A stretch of 64,000 nucleotides of DNA, taken from the NCBI GenBank assembly GCA_910589305.1, contig CAJUTV010000001.1, positions 309,149-373,148 of the forward strand, read 5' to 3'. Shown here piece by piece: positions 7,442-17,241 of the stretch. Both the position numbers and the translations under genes were made by a program. The stretch's first letter is position 1. Every line of letters starts with the position of its first letter. The stretch comes from an uncultured Lachnospira sp. Lineage in GTDB: Bacteria; Bacillota; Clostridia; Lachnospirales; Lachnospiraceae. Under the pieces are notes generated by a model. That model did not search any database, had not been told where the DNA came from, and saw only the letters and a list, made by a program, of their open reading frames with translations.

Positions 7442-9220
7442 TTATTTTAAAGGTCTGCTAACCTTTACTCCAACATTTTCCATTCCAGCTTTAACCACTT
7501 TTTTTACTTTTGCTTTTGTCTCATTTTTTAACATATTGCCAATATCTTTTTTAATATTTCGCATCCGTTTTAATGCTTCACTCTCTAAATCACTATTTGT
7601 AAACACTTCAAAAATTATTGGCTGTTCACCTATATTTTCATCAAAAAACGTGGTTGAAGATTCCTTAAATTCCTCTTTTGTATGTGCTGATAAATACAAA
7701 AATCCTAACGCTTCCATATAATTTTTAACCAGCTTTGCCGATTGATTTCCAAAATGCCCACTGGCAGCTATATATTTATCTGCATCTTCTTGCAGCATCT
7801 GCTGTGCTCCATGTGTATACAATCGAAATTCGCTTCCCTTGCCATTATTAATTAATAAAATTCGCACATTATTGCCTACATGTCTATTGCCACATGCGTT
7901 CATATCATAAAAAAATTGCAAATCGCCTGCCACGCAATAATACAGTTTATTTTTATGTATCTGTGAAGCGCCTAATAACGTTGAAATTCCCCCATCTATG
8001 CCAAATCCTCCTACATTTGAAAAAGAAGCATTATGATTTTTTAATTCAAAAAAATTCCATGAACGCAATGTATTTAAAATAGAAAAATAAATCACTGCAT
8101 TTTGAGGTAATCGAAGGGAAGCCTTTTGTGCAACCCAGATATTGGATAATGGCAATGGTGGAATATTCTCTATAATGCTTTTCACTTCACTTTTACACCA
8201 TTCTAAATAAGAATTTTTTTGTTTTTGTCCGCAATCATCTTTACAGTAAGACAATAAAAATTCTTTTTCATTCATCTGAAAAACATATTTTAATTTTCGA
8301 TATGTATCCCTTAATTCTCCGTCAAAATGAACTCTCCATACCTCTTTTACTTTCTTTAACGCATTAAATAAATACAAATCCCCTAATTGTTCTCCCATAT
8401 GAATTAAAATATCAATATTGTCAAATATGGGCGAATTATAATATTCCTGTGCTGCTGCTATGGAGGCAAGCACACGATATTGTCCATAATAACCACTTGT
8501 ATGGTCACAAAAAACAACACTATTATATCTTTGACAAAATGCATCCATTATTTCTGTCAATTCTTTATCAAATGGGACATGCGCCCCTACAACAAAAGCT
8601 ATCCTTTTACTTTTTGGCAAAACAGGAAACGCATTGCCTTGATAAAAACGTTTTATAACTCTTGTCGCAGGTATTGTTTTAACATCAAATTTTAAATCAT
8701 AGCGACCTTCCATATTTATATGCACTGGTTGTCTTTGCCTAAACAACTCCAAAACACAACGATTTAATTTCACATTACAGTCCCATATATCTTCTGTATC
8801 TTTAATGGCTGGGATTTGAACGCTTAAACATACCGTATCTGTTGGCTGAAGTGTTCGATTGATATATTGCGTTATCAATTGACCTTCATTACAGCTTCTC
8901 TGACTTGCTGTGACAACCAAAATGGGCAGTTTTCGATAAAATGCTTCGGTCAATGCAGAAAAATAATTTCGTGAAGCTGTTGCTCCTGTACAGGACAAGA
9001 CAACTGGTTCCCCTGATTCCCACACCATACCGCACGCCATATAGGCAGCGCTCCTCTCATCTACGCAGGAATACACCTCAAAAAATGAATCTTGCTGCAC
9101 ACTTGCCACAAACGGCATATTTCCTGTTCCCGGCGAAGCGACAATTCTCTTTATTTTATTTTCTTTTAACAAGACAAGAAGCATCTGTGTTGCCTTATCA
9201 TTACAATAAAAATGTCCCAT
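7442..9220 (-). CDS. MenD-like thiamine diphosphate-dependent enzyme of the polysaccharide cluster
   Basis: A 592-residue protein with the three-domain plan of ThDP decarboxylases and synthases. The N-terminal pyrimidine-binding domain has VASPGTGNMP and VDERSAAYMACGM, where the glutamate would activate the cofactor, and LSCTGATASRNY. The C-terminal domain has GGFGIDGGISTLLGA, VAGDLQFFYDMNA and NNGKGSEFR, equivalent to the GDG...NN metal and diphosphate motif. The overall arrangement is closest to MenD (SEPHCHC synthase), but no other menaquinone gene is near and all neighbours make polysaccharide. A role in making an unusual sugar or a decorated side group is likely, together with the SDR that is now broken. 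Start ATG 9220 follows GAGAGGA. Last 50 residues form a basic tail of unknown use. Confidence 0.75.
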   Translation of the reverse strand: MGHFYCNDKATQMLLVLLKENKIKRIVASPGTGNMPFVASVQQDSFFEVYSCVDERSAAYMACGMVWESGEPVVLSCTGATASRNYFSALTEAFYRKLPILVVTASQRSCNEGQLITQYINRTLQPTDTVCLSVQIPAIKDTEDIWDCNVKLNRCVLELFRQRQPVHINMEGRYDLKFDVKTIPATRVIKRFYQGNAFPVLPKSKRIAFVVGAHVPFDKELTEIMDAFCQRYNSVVFCDHTSGYYGQYRVLASIAAAQEYYNSPIFDNIDILIHMGEQLGDLYLFNALKKVKEVWRVHFDGELRDTYRKLKYVFQMNEKEFLLSYCKDDCGQKQKNSYLEWCKSEVKSIIENIPPLPLSNIWVAQKASLRLPQNAVIYFSILNTLRSWNFFELKNHNASFSNVGGFGIDGGISTLLGASQIHKNKLYYCVAGDLQFFYDMNACGNRHVGNNVRILLINNGKGSEFRLYTHGAQQMLQEDADKYIAASGHFGNQSAKLVKNYMEALGFLYLSAHTKEEFKESSTTFFDENIGEQPIIFEVFTNSDLESEALKRMRNIKKDIGNMLKNETKAKVKKVVKAGMENVGVKVSRPLK

Positions 9221-9237
9221 AAATCATTTCCTCTCTG

Positions 9238-10677
9238 CTATTTATTTCCTTTTATCATACTAAAAATTTTGTTTAATTTTTTTCTGCGGTAAAATGCTAA
9301 AAACAGCAAAAACAACAAAATAGCATATCGAATCATTGCAAAGGAATACAGGCAAACAAAGATAAACATACACCCTATCATAATGATTGAAACCAAAAAA
9401 ATTTGCCTGTTATCAAATATATTGGTTATTTTGTTTTGTTTCATTATTTTTTTACTAAATAAAAAATGAAAACAAACAAATAAAATGTAGCTGATTAATG
9501 TAGTATATCCTGCTGCCAAATAGCCAAATAACCCAATAAAAATATAATTTAAACCGATATTTATCACTGCTGTAACAATCGAAGCAATCATTACCAACTT
9601 TGTCTTTTCAAAATAAAATTCAATACTTCCATATACTGTATACAAAAAGCTAAAAAAAACAGATAATGCAACAGGCGGAATAATCCAGCGAGCCTCATAA
9701 TAATTGCTTGACCCAAACAACAACAGCAACTCTGGTCCAAATAAAATGGAACACAAAACAATACCGCCAACAATAATTATTATAATATTGGTTATTTTGA
9801 TAATTTTATCCCATTCACTCTTTTTAATTGCTTTATAAACATATGGAATATAGGTATTTCCAATCGCATTTGTTATCAGTGTCATCATCATAGACAATGT
9901 ATATGCTATGCCATATATTGCCGCTTCATCTTTTCCAACCATTTTACTAATCATAATTCGGTCTGCCTGATTGAGTACACTAGAAGCGAGATAATGCGGT
10001 ATAAGCGGAAGGCTAAAACGCAATGCAAATTTCCAATATTTTACACTCCATATTTTCTTTGCATAATAACAATTTTTAAAATAAAAAAACGCGCCAATGA
10101 TAGCTGTTATCCCTGAAAATGAAAGAATGCGGGCATATTCTTTATGTGAAAACAGCAAGACTGAAATTACACCGACAAGTACGCTGATAAAAGAATACAA
10201 AAATGTAATAAGCACCAATGTTTTATATTTAAAATCATAGCGTTGTTCCACAGACCAATACAAAAAAGAAGGTTCAAAAAACATTTGTATAAACATAACA
10301 ACAACCAGTGCAAAAGGCAATTCTATTATGGAATTAAACCATTGTACATGGAAAAGATAAACTCCAAATAAAACAACTGTCATTAAACTTGCAAGACTTT
10401 GAAATGAGATAAACAATTCTTTTTTATCATCTTCATGCTGTGTAAGACCATTGTTCAACACGCCGCTGTACAAATTTAATGTTGTAAATACTGCAATTAT
10501 AGAAAGCCATGATTGATATAGTGTATATGTTCCATATTGGCTTGTACTCATTATACGTGTAAAAATTGGGGTAGATATCAAAGAAATTCCCTTTTGTAAA
10601 ATATTACTTACAGCAAACCACATTGCCGCCTTTGCAGGAACAGCCATTCGTTTATAGTTATCCACTATTTTTTTCAT
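9238..10677 (-). CDS. wzx: Polysaccharide flippase (Wzx/oligosaccharide exporter family)
   Basis: A 479-residue integral membrane protein with roughly 12-14 hydrophobic segments spread over the whole length and a short basic end. The N-terminus (AAMWFAVSNILQKGISLIS TPIFTRIMS, STSQYGTYTLYQSW) is characteristic of the MVF/PST exporters that move lipid-linked repeat units across the membrane. It lies four bases after the pyruvyl transferase gene and 17 bases before the TPP enzyme gene. With Wzy in the same operon this defines a Wzx/Wzy-dependent pathway. Substrate unknown. Confidence 0.9.
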   Translation of the reverse strand: MKKIVDNYKRMAVPAKAAMWFAVSNILQKGISLISTPIFTRIMSTSQYGTYTLYQSWLSIIAVFTTLNLYSGVLNNGLTQHEDDKKELFISFQSLASLMTVVLFGVYLFHVQWFNSIIELPFALVVVMFIQMFFEPSFLYWSVEQRYDFKYKTLVLITFLYSFISVLVGVISVLLFSHKEYARILSFSGITAIIGAFFYFKNCYYAKKIWSVKYWKFALRFSLPLIPHYLASSVLNQADRIMISKMVGKDEAAIYGIAYTLSMMMTLITNAIGNTYIPYVYKAIKKSEWDKIIKITNIIIIIVGGIVLCSILFGPELLLLFGSSNYYEARWIIPPVALSVFFSFLYTVYGSIEFYFEKTKLVMIASIVTAVINIGLNYIFIGLFGYLAAGYTTLISYILFVCFHFLFSKKIMKQNKITNIFDNRQIFLVSIIMIGCMFIFVCLYSFAMIRYAILLFLLFLAFYRRKKLNKIFSMIKGNK

Positions 10678-10680
10678 CGT

Positions 10681-11766
10681 CTACATTTCTTCTTTCAACA
10701 AATTAAAATAATGATTTACATTTTCTCTATTCTTTTTTAATTGTGTTGTTATCTTATTACTTTTAACTTCGCCTATTTTGTCTGATTGCGCATTTTCTTC
10801 ACACTCAAAATATTCAAGAATATTTATCATTCGGTTACTTGAAGCCCGATTTCTATCTATCTCAACAAAAAATTTCTTTTCATACAGTATTGAAAAGGCA
10901 CAGCCATGAAAAGAATCTGTAAAGATATATTCTGCATAACTAATCCAGCCTAAAAATTCCTCAGGAGAAGCACACCATATTTGTTTTATTCCATATTTTA
11001 ATGTTCGTCCTATGGATGGTGATAAAAAAATGGTACATAATTTTCTTTCTTTTGCATATTGATATGCTTTTTTTACAAGCCCCAAAGCTTTATTCATGGA
11101 AAATATCAATACATAGCGTTGTCTAATTTTGGGAGACTTTTGCTGTTTCTTCCACCGTTCTTTGCTTAGTAAAAAAATAGGGTCCATATGACAGTAGCAA
11201 TCCTTGTTTACTAATTTTTTCATTTTATCAGCACTAACTTGTTCTCGAAGCGACAACCCTTGAAACTTGTCCAACTCTTGTATACCTTCGCAATCTTTTT
11301 CAATATCAAATGCGCCAAAACTAGCTGCAAAAGATACTCTTTTTTGTCTTGGAACACCAGACAAATAATATTTCATATCTGCGTTTGTCAATATCTTATT
11401 AAGCACTTGGTCACTTCCCGTTATAATAAAATCAAATTTGCTTATTACTGTATTCCAATTCTTCTTTGTTGTTTTTTTTGTTATTCTCCCATCTAAAAAA
11501 TGTTCAAATTGATGATTTAACCGTCTTAAATAAGGTATTTCTATCAAACGTTTTATCTTGCTTTTTAGCGTATTATTTGAATTTTGTCTCAAACAGGATA
11601 AATTAAGTTTTGATGAATGATAAATACACTCTATTGAGAAATTTCTATAATCTATAATTTCAACTTCATATCCACACTGCTTTAAATATTCATGCAGTGC
11701 ATAAGCTTGTAAAACAGCCCCATAATTCAAGGCTCTATGAAATGTAATAATCCCAATTTTCAACAA
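10681..11766 (-). CDS. Polysaccharide pyruvyl transferase family protein
   Basis: A 361-residue soluble protein of the PS_pyruv_trans family (CsaB/WcaK-like). It begins with KIGIITFHRALNYGAVLQAY, contains ITGSDQVLN near residue 118 and FTDSFHGCAFSI near 290, the usual signature blocks. The family transfers a pyruvate ketal from phosphoenolpyruvate to a sugar, giving the polymer negative charge. The start is TTG at 11766, after GGAGGAGTG; no ATG is available nearby. It sits between wzy and wzx. The acceptor sugar cannot be inferred. Confidence 0.88.
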   Translation of the reverse strand: MLKIGIITFHRALNYGAVLQAYALHEYLKQCGYEVEIIDYRNFSIECIYHSSKLNLSCLRQNSNNTLKSKIKRLIEIPYLRRLNHQFEHFLDGRITKKTTKKNWNTVISKFDFIITGSDQVLNKILTNADMKYYLSGVPRQKRVSFAASFGAFDIEKDCEGIQELDKFQGLSLREQVSADKMKKLVNKDCYCHMDPIFLLSKERWKKQQKSPKIRQRYVLIFSMNKALGLVKKAYQYAKERKLCTIFLSPSIGRTLKYGIKQIWCASPEEFLGWISYAEYIFTDSFHGCAFSILYEKKFFVEIDRNRASSNRMINILEYFECEENAQSDKIGEVKSNKITTQLKKNRENVNHYFNLLKEEM

Positions 11767-11858
11767 ATATTCACTCCTCCATTTTCTTATTTATCTGCCA
11801 TACAACATAAATTTTGCTGATAAAATGCGTAATCTATTGTTTTTTACATCTGTTCCTA

Positions 11859-13118
11859 TCAATTCTTTAGCCGTAGTTTAATTTTAAATTGTCTCATATT
11901 CGCCTTGACAATTTCCCCTTTTTTATTCACATTTTGTCCCATCAGCGATAACATTAAAGAAATGGTCATCCACCCTGCTGTTCCATACATCGTATTATCC
12001 GTGTAACTAAATATTGCAAATCCAATAAAAAACATATTGATAATACTTTGATGGATACCTATATTATATTTTTTTAAAAATAAATACACCAAAATAAAGC
12101 AAAGAATAACTGCAATCACACCTATATATCCCGATTCTACTAACCAACGCAGATATTCATTATGTACTGCTCTATATCCATAATGAAGCCACACTCCATC
12201 AATCTTTTTTGTATATCCAATTCCCCATCCCAATATTCGATGCTGTTTTGTCGCTTTTAATATTTCTGTCCACGCAAATATTCGATTTGATGTATTGATA
12301 ATATCCCCCACATTTCCAACGGAGTAACTCATATCAAACATTCTCTCAATAATTCTTTTGCCGATAAATAAAGATAGTACTAAAAAGACTGGTAATATTA
12401 ATATTAGATTCTGTAATAATTTTTTAGATATTTTTTTTAAATATGGAAATATAATTCCCAGCATTATTACACACAAAAACAATAATCCGCCTCTCATATT
12501 ACACAATCCACAGATAACAAAATTTAGAAAACCGCAAACAAAATACTTACTTTGCTTATATACTGTTGATAAAATATAACAGGCTAATACACCAACAGCA
12601 GCCACAATTACTAATGAAGCTGGAGAATCCAGCCCTGATAACTTATTTTCATGAGTAAAAATATATCCATTTAGAAGTATTCCCATAACTACTGAAAATG
12701 GAGCTGCCCATGCCAACGCTTTTAATGCAGCAATTCTAAGTTCTTCCTTCCAAGTTACATACATTAACAAAAAACCAGTTATTGTTGTTAAAAATGATGT
12801 AATAACATCCGACAAATAAAAATTAGGCAATTGATATTTCTTTAAAAGTACAAAACTAATGCAAAAAAGAATACCACATAGCCCTATAATCCATTTACTG
12901 ATTCCTTTTCTGGACTTTAAAATTAAAATGATAACACTTAATAAAATTAATAATTTAAATATTGCTTGATACGAATTTTGCACCATATATTCTTGAAAAC
13001 AAAAATCAATATCAATTAACATAACACAGCCTATAATTGTATACTGAGGATTATAAAATAAACAGGCAATACTTATCATTAAAATGAACAATCCCATACA
13101 AACTAAAAGAATTGACAT
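11859..13118 (-). CDS. wzy: O-antigen ligase/polymerase-like membrane protein (Wzy)
   Basis: A 419-residue protein with about 11-12 membrane spans. Near residues 270-330 it has the large extracytoplasmic loop of Wzy/WaaL-type enzymes, with NRIFAWTEILKA, ILGWGIGY and AVHNEYLRWLVESG, where the conserved histidine lies. It should join lipid-linked repeat units outside the membrane. The start ATG at 13118 follows GGAGGATAATT; an upstream ATG at 13157 lacks a ribosome site. The ~90-bp gap to the pyruvyl transferase gene holds no clear terminator, so both are probably in one transcript. Confidence 0.88.
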   Translation of the reverse strand: MSILLVCMGLFILMISIACLFYNPQYTIIGCVMLIDIDFCFQEYMVQNSYQAIFKLLILLSVIILILKSRKGISKWIIGLCGILFCISFVLLKKYQLPNFYLSDVITSFLTTITGFLLMYVTWKEELRIAALKALAWAAPFSVVMGILLNGYIFTHENKLSGLDSPASLVIVAAVGVLACYILSTVYKQSKYFVCGFLNFVICGLCNMRGGLLFLCVIMLGIIFPYLKKISKKLLQNLILILPVFLVLSLFIGKRIIERMFDMSYSVGNVGDIINTSNRIFAWTEILKATKQHRILGWGIGYTKKIDGVWLHYGYRAVHNEYLRWLVESGYIGVIAVILCFILVYLFLKKYNIGIHQSIINMFFIGFAIFSYTDNTMYGTAGWMTISLMLSLMGQNVNKKGEIVKANMRQFKIKLRLKN

Positions 13119-13254
13119 AATTATCCTCCATGCGTACATGTTTTTTGTGCATTTCAAATCTATACATATGTGTACAAACTTGAGATTGAAAATTTTAATT
13201 TCTTACAATAGAATCACTGCAAAACAGGAATTTTATTGTTTTCAATCTTATTTC

Positions 13255-14307
13255 CTATTCTATATCTTGTTTCAGCCGAATGAACCTTGCTTTTATCCTT
13301 AAATACTGTAATAATAACGTTCTTTTTGATTGATTCAACAGTCTATATTCCAATCTTTTCCTCACTGAAATTACCTGAGGATTAAGCTTTTTTATAACTG
13401 CTTTTACATGCGGATGATTACAAATTATATGGATATATTTTTCTTGTTCTTCTTTAGACGATTTTAATATAACCTTGAGTAATAAATTGGTAATCGCACA
13501 AAAATGTAATTTCACACAATTTTGATACCATTTCTTACTGCCTTTTTCTTTTATATACCTGCGTCTAGCCGCTAACATTTTTGCATCATCTGCAAGATAT
13601 TTTTCAACTGAAATTCTATGCATCACACTATCCGTTTGCTCTTCCTTATATAGTATAGGTTTGTGTAAAAATCGAACCTTATTACAATACTTAAAATAAT
13701 CCAGCGCAAATACAAAATCTTCTCCCGACGTCATCGTTTCATCAAATTTTATTTGAAACGTATCAATAATTGATTTCTTATACAATCTTGACCAACATGG
13801 ATTCATTTGATTGGATATTAAAAATGCCTTTTCACACCATTTCCTTTGATTGGCTGAAGGGTTATAGGAAACTTTCTTTTCTTGCCCATTATCATATTTT
13901 TTTACAAAATCAAATATCGTTAAATCTGCCTCTAATTTTATTGCTGAAATCACAATTTGTTTCCAATTTGCAAGCAAATAATCGTCTGCATCTAAAAATA
14001 AAATATATGTTCCTTTCGCTTGCTGTAACGCTTTATTTCTTGCATGTGACACACCATAATTTTTTGTATGTATAACATACATTTCATCTTTGTTATGTGC
14101 TATGTTATCTAGTAATACCCCTGTGTTATCAGTGCTCCCATCATCAACAACAATGACTTCATAATTTTTTGCCAAATATAAAAAAGGCGCGCAACATGTG
14201 TCGTATGTTGTTTTTAAATCTTCTCCAAAAATAGAATCCATACAATGTTGTATATAGTTCTGTGCATTATATACAGGCACAATAATTGTAAATAATGGTG
14301 TTTTCAT
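13255..14307 (-). CDS. GT2 family glycosyltransferase
   Basis: About 350 residues. GT-A signature: FTIIVPVYNAQNYI, VVDDGSTDNT, NYGVSHARNKA, LDADDYLL (metal-binding DxD). The C-terminal part has TSGEDFVFALDY and a basic helical tail that probably binds the membrane face. Start is placed at ATG 14307 (MKTPLF) behind a modest AAAGGC; an in-frame ATG at 14340 would overlap the preceding gene by 17 bp. Part of the polysaccharide operon; sugar specificity unknown. Confidence 0.87.
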   Translation of the reverse strand: MKTPLFTIIVPVYNAQNYIQHCMDSIFGEDLKTTYDTCCAPFLYLAKNYEVIVVDDGSTDNTGVLLDNIAHNKDEMYVIHTKNYGVSHARNKALQQAKGTYILFLDADDYLLANWKQIVISAIKLEADLTIFDFVKKYDNGQEKKVSYNPSANQRKWCEKAFLISNQMNPCWSRLYKKSIIDTFQIKFDETMTSGEDFVFALDYFKYCNKVRFLHKPILYKEEQTDSVMHRISVEKYLADDAKMLAARRRYIKEKGSKKWYQNCVKLHFCAITNLLLKVILKSSKEEQEKYIHIICNHPHVKAVIKKLNPQVISVRKRLEYRLLNQSKRTLLLQYLRIKARFIRLKQDIE

Positions 14308-14323
14308 TGCCTTTTTCTGCCTT

Positions 14324-15331
14324 TTACATTTTGTTATCATTTAAATTCCCATTCTTATATTTCAGCGCATAATACTTCCGGCTTCTACGAATTATAAACC
14401 GCACTATATTTGCAGGTGTTATCTTCTCTTTTTTTTCAAAAAATAACTGAATAAAGTATTTTCCCCAACGTGGTTTACTATGTCGTTTTATCATTTTATA
14501 AGTTGGCTTCTCTAGTTTTGTTGTTATTTTATTAGGAATAATCATCCATTTATCTTTTTTAATATCAATATCTATCTGCATTTTTCTTTTTAAAAAATGA
14601 ATATACATAAATTCATCTATGTCAACCTGCTTTTTTAGCAAATACATTCTGCTTAATTTGCCTTTTTCCCAGAAAAAAATCTGTCTCTTATTTTTAATTG
14701 CCTCTTTATCTGGAACATTTGTTAAATAAAAGTTATAATGATATTCTGTCAAATCTGCAAATATTTGTTTTTTATATATTTTCCATCCGTTCGCCTCATA
14801 AATTTGATTCATTGCCCTTTCATCGAAAAAAAAATTTTCCTCACTTGAAAACGCTTCTTTATAATCAATTTCACTGCAATTTTGACAACGCCATCTTTTA
14901 TTTACTTCCGGCGTATTTCGATATAATGTAGAATGTCCCAAAAAACCAATTTTGTCATACTCTTTAAAAATATTTTCAGTCAAAAAGTGACGTATATTTC
15001 CCCAAAGCATATCCATATCACAGTAGCCCCAAAAATCATATTGAAAAATATACTCTGAAAAAACTTCTCCATAAGTTGGTTTATATTCACATAATTTATG
15101 GGGTGTTTTCAATGAAATGGGAAAATCGACAAGGGCTGCAATTTTATCTACAATTTCATCAAATTCCATATATATGACCTTTACATTATGGGGATATTGA
15201 TAAATGGTATGGTCGTCTGTAATAAGAAGCCAATGGATTGTTGGATTATACGCACATGTCTTTAACCATAGGCAAAAATCATCTCTCATTTTCCCAAAAT
15301 AAGGCACAATATATATTACTGAAGTCATCAT
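14324..15331 (-). CDS. DUF6625-like putative glycosyltransferase
   Basis: A 335-residue soluble protein. It starts with MMTSVIYIVPYFGKMRDDF and LLITDDHTIYQYPHNVKV, followed by WGYCDMDMLWGNI, where DMD is a plausible metal-binding DxD, and IGFLGHSTLYRN. These blocks resemble the DUF6625 family found in capsule clusters of Firmicutes and Bacteroidetes and thought to be GT-A transferases. The start follows AGGAGAATAG. It is embedded between two GT2 genes, which supports a transferase role. No activity can be assigned from sequence alone. Confidence 0.75.
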   Translation of the reverse strand: MMTSVIYIVPYFGKMRDDFCLWLKTCAYNPTIHWLLITDDHTIYQYPHNVKVIYMEFDEIVDKIAALVDFPISLKTPHKLCEYKPTYGEVFSEYIFQYDFWGYCDMDMLWGNIRHFLTENIFKEYDKIGFLGHSTLYRNTPEVNKRWRCQNCSEIDYKEAFSSEENFFFDERAMNQIYEANGWKIYKKQIFADLTEYHYNFYLTNVPDKEAIKNKRQIFFWEKGKLSRMYLLKKQVDIDEFMYIHFLKRKMQIDIDIKKDKWMIIPNKITTKLEKPTYKMIKRHSKPRWGKYFIQLFFEKKEKITPANIVRFIIRRSRKYYALKYKNGNLNDNKM

Positions 15332-15339
15332 CTATTCTC

Positions 15340-16296
15340 CTACAACATAAAAATAGCATAGTACAATTTGCAAAATATAAAGCGCAAATATAAATTAGCA
15401 ATCCCTTTTTTCTGTAAATATACATTGTTTTTCCACAATGGAAACATTGTATTTACTTCTATCCAAAATATTTCTAATACCTTTTTTCTAACAGGTCGCT
15501 CTTTTATAAAACGGACTTTCTTTAATGGAAATCCCCATAAAGCGTTTCTTGCAAATTTGTATTCCAATTCCATACTATACAAATTAAATAAATTTGCTTT
15601 TTTTAAATTTTCTATCGCATATTGATATACCTGACACAACTCTACAATACGACTACTTTCTCGATAAGAAATAGACTCTTGCCTTTGAATATAATGAACA
15701 AATGCTTTTTTTATATAACCAACCTCATTAATAGACAATAATCTAGGCATCAGAGAAAAGAAAAATCCTACATCTTCATATAATAAACCTTTTGGAAAAA
15801 TAACTTGTGTCTTTATAAGCCATTTTCTAAGGTAAAGTTTATTCCATGCGACTACTCGCCCACGCACTAAATAATCTTGAATACTTGTATAATATGAAAC
15901 GGAATCCACTTTCTTTTTCTTTGAATACTCCCAAAAAAAATCACACTCTACTATTTTTTTTCTTCCATTATTCGTAGCCTGATACATCTGTTCATACATA
16001 TCTTGTTCGACATAATCATCAGAATCTAAAAAAGCAATATATTCACCTGTCGCATAGGAAAGTGCATAATTTCTTGCATCCGATAATCCACCATTTTCTT
16101 TTTTTAAGTACATGATTTTATTAGGATATCTCCTTTGATACGATAAAATAATTGCTTCTGAGTTATCTGGCGAGCCATCATTGACAATAATAATTTCCAA
16201 CTCTTTTAACGTTTGGTGAACTAGACTTTTTAGACACCGTTCAATATAAGGTTCTACATTATATACAGGAACAATTACACTAATTTTGTATTCCAT
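15340..16296 (-). CDS. GT2 family glycosyltransferase
   Basis: 318 residues. KISVIVPVYNVEPYIERCL, IIVNDGSPDNS, NGGLSDARNYALSYA and FLDSDDYV give a complete GT-A catalytic domain in the first 105 residues. LLYEDVGFFFSLM near residue 172 is the second acidic block of this branch. The ribosome site AAGGA lies in the last codons of the Alg13-like gene, which ends four bases upstream. Belongs to the polysaccharide operon. Confidence 0.88.
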   Translation of the reverse strand: MEYKISVIVPVYNVEPYIERCLKSLVHQTLKELEIIIVNDGSPDNSEAIILSYQRRYPNKIMYLKKENGGLSDARNYALSYATGEYIAFLDSDDYVEQDMYEQMYQATNNGRKKIVECDFFWEYSKKKKVDSVSYYTSIQDYLVRGRVVAWNKLYLRKWLIKTQVIFPKGLLYEDVGFFFSLMPRLLSINEVGYIKKAFVHYIQRQESISYRESSRIVELCQVYQYAIENLKKANLFNLYSMELEYKFARNALWGFPLKKVRFIKERPVRKKVLEIFWIEVNTMFPLWKNNVYLQKKGIANLYLRFIFCKLYYAIFML

Positions 16297-16300
16297 TCCA

Positions 16301-16777
16301 TTATCCTTCTAAAGCATTTTTTACAATTGCAACAATTTTTTCTGTCGATGAAACATATATATCAAATTGATGTTGATAAGCCTTTTCAATCATTTTTTCT
16401 AAATCAATCGTATGCTCACAGCAAAGCACATAATTTTTTTTTGAAAATGCTCGTGCTATTTCAAGTTGATGGTCGTCAACATGTTCTTTATATTTTTTTA
16501 ATCTTGGAAATACAATAATAGGTTTTTTTTCATTGATTGCGGTAATAATGCTCCCTACTCCTCCATGTGTGATAACAAGAGAACTGTCTTTCATCTTTTT
16601 TTCAAAAACTAACCTATCAAGGAAATTGGTATACAAATAATTTTTAGGATGATAATTGGAATGTCCAATCTGCGCAAATATCTCCTCTGTTATCGTTTTA
16701 TTTTCGCAAAGCTTATCTAATGCTTTTAACAGTCTATTTAATTGAAATTTTTGCGTGCCAAGTATCACAAATATCAT
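16301..16777 (-). CDS. Alg13/PssE-like glycosyltransferase subunit
   Basis: A 158-residue protein equal to the C-terminal half of a GT28 enzyme. It contains VILGTQKFQLNRLL at the start, HGGVGSIITAINEKKPIIV (the UDP-sugar binding loop) and DDHQLEIARAF. In capsule systems this subunit (PssE, Cps14G, EpsF) carries donor binding and works only with the membrane subunit encoded just upstream. The start codon shares its A with the stop of that gene (TAATG), and its site GGAGGAGG lies inside it, so they are coupled. The pair normally adds the second sugar to the lipid carrier. Confidence 0.9.
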   Translation of the reverse strand: MIFVILGTQKFQLNRLLKALDKLCENKTITEEIFAQIGHSNYHPKNYLYTNFLDRLVFEKKMKDSSLVITHGGVGSIITAINEKKPIIVFPRLKKYKEHVDDHQLEIARAFSKKNYVLCCEHTIDLEKMIEKAYQHQFDIYVSSTEKIVAIVKNALEG

Positions 16778-17241
16778 TAAAATATACCTCCTCCATAAAT
16801 TGCTTTTGGATATATTTTTAACAGTTCCTCCCATTGCACAATAAACACGTCTGCAATTTTATAAAATAGCTTTCCAGTCAAACTTGCATTATCTACTCTT
16901 GCAAACGATTCAATATAAATTATTTTTTTTCGCATTAATTTCCCTAAAAGACTAATAGGACAGGTAACAAGCGCTCCTGTTGAAACAATAATATCTGGTT
17001 TTTCTTTTATAAGCCAAAAAAAACTTTTTAAAAACAATCCTATAAGTTTAGGAATAAATAAAAGTTCCTTTCGATTGATTTGTGTAACATATGTAACTTT
17101 TCTGCACCATTGAAGTGTATTAAAATCACTTTTTTCTGTAAAAACAAAATCACCATCTTGAACCAAAGAAGATAATCTTGATAATTCTTCTAAATGTCCT
17201 CCTGATGATGATGCAAAACATACTTTACTTTTTCTATACAT
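16777..17241 (-). CDS. Alg14/PssD-like glycosyltransferase membrane subunit
   Basis: A 154-residue protein starting MYRKSKVCFASSSGGHLEEL, the glycine-rich acceptor-site loop of GT28 N-terminal domains. A hydrophobic stretch near 75-90 (IPKLIGLFLKSFFWLI) anchors it, and DIIVSTGALVTCPI is the family block. It recruits the Alg13-like subunit encoded next. I use ATG 17241; an upstream codon at 17271 has a poor context. This is the first transferase gene after the invertible segment, so its transcription is the one most directly exposed to the switch. Confidence 0.88.
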   Translation of the reverse strand: MYRKSKVCFASSSGGHLEELSRLSSLVQDGDFVFTEKSDFNTLQWCRKVTYVTQINRKELLFIPKLIGLFLKSFFWLIKEKPDIIVSTGALVTCPISLLGKLMRKKIIYIESFARVDNASLTGKLFYKIADVFIVQWEELLKIYPKAIYGGGIF

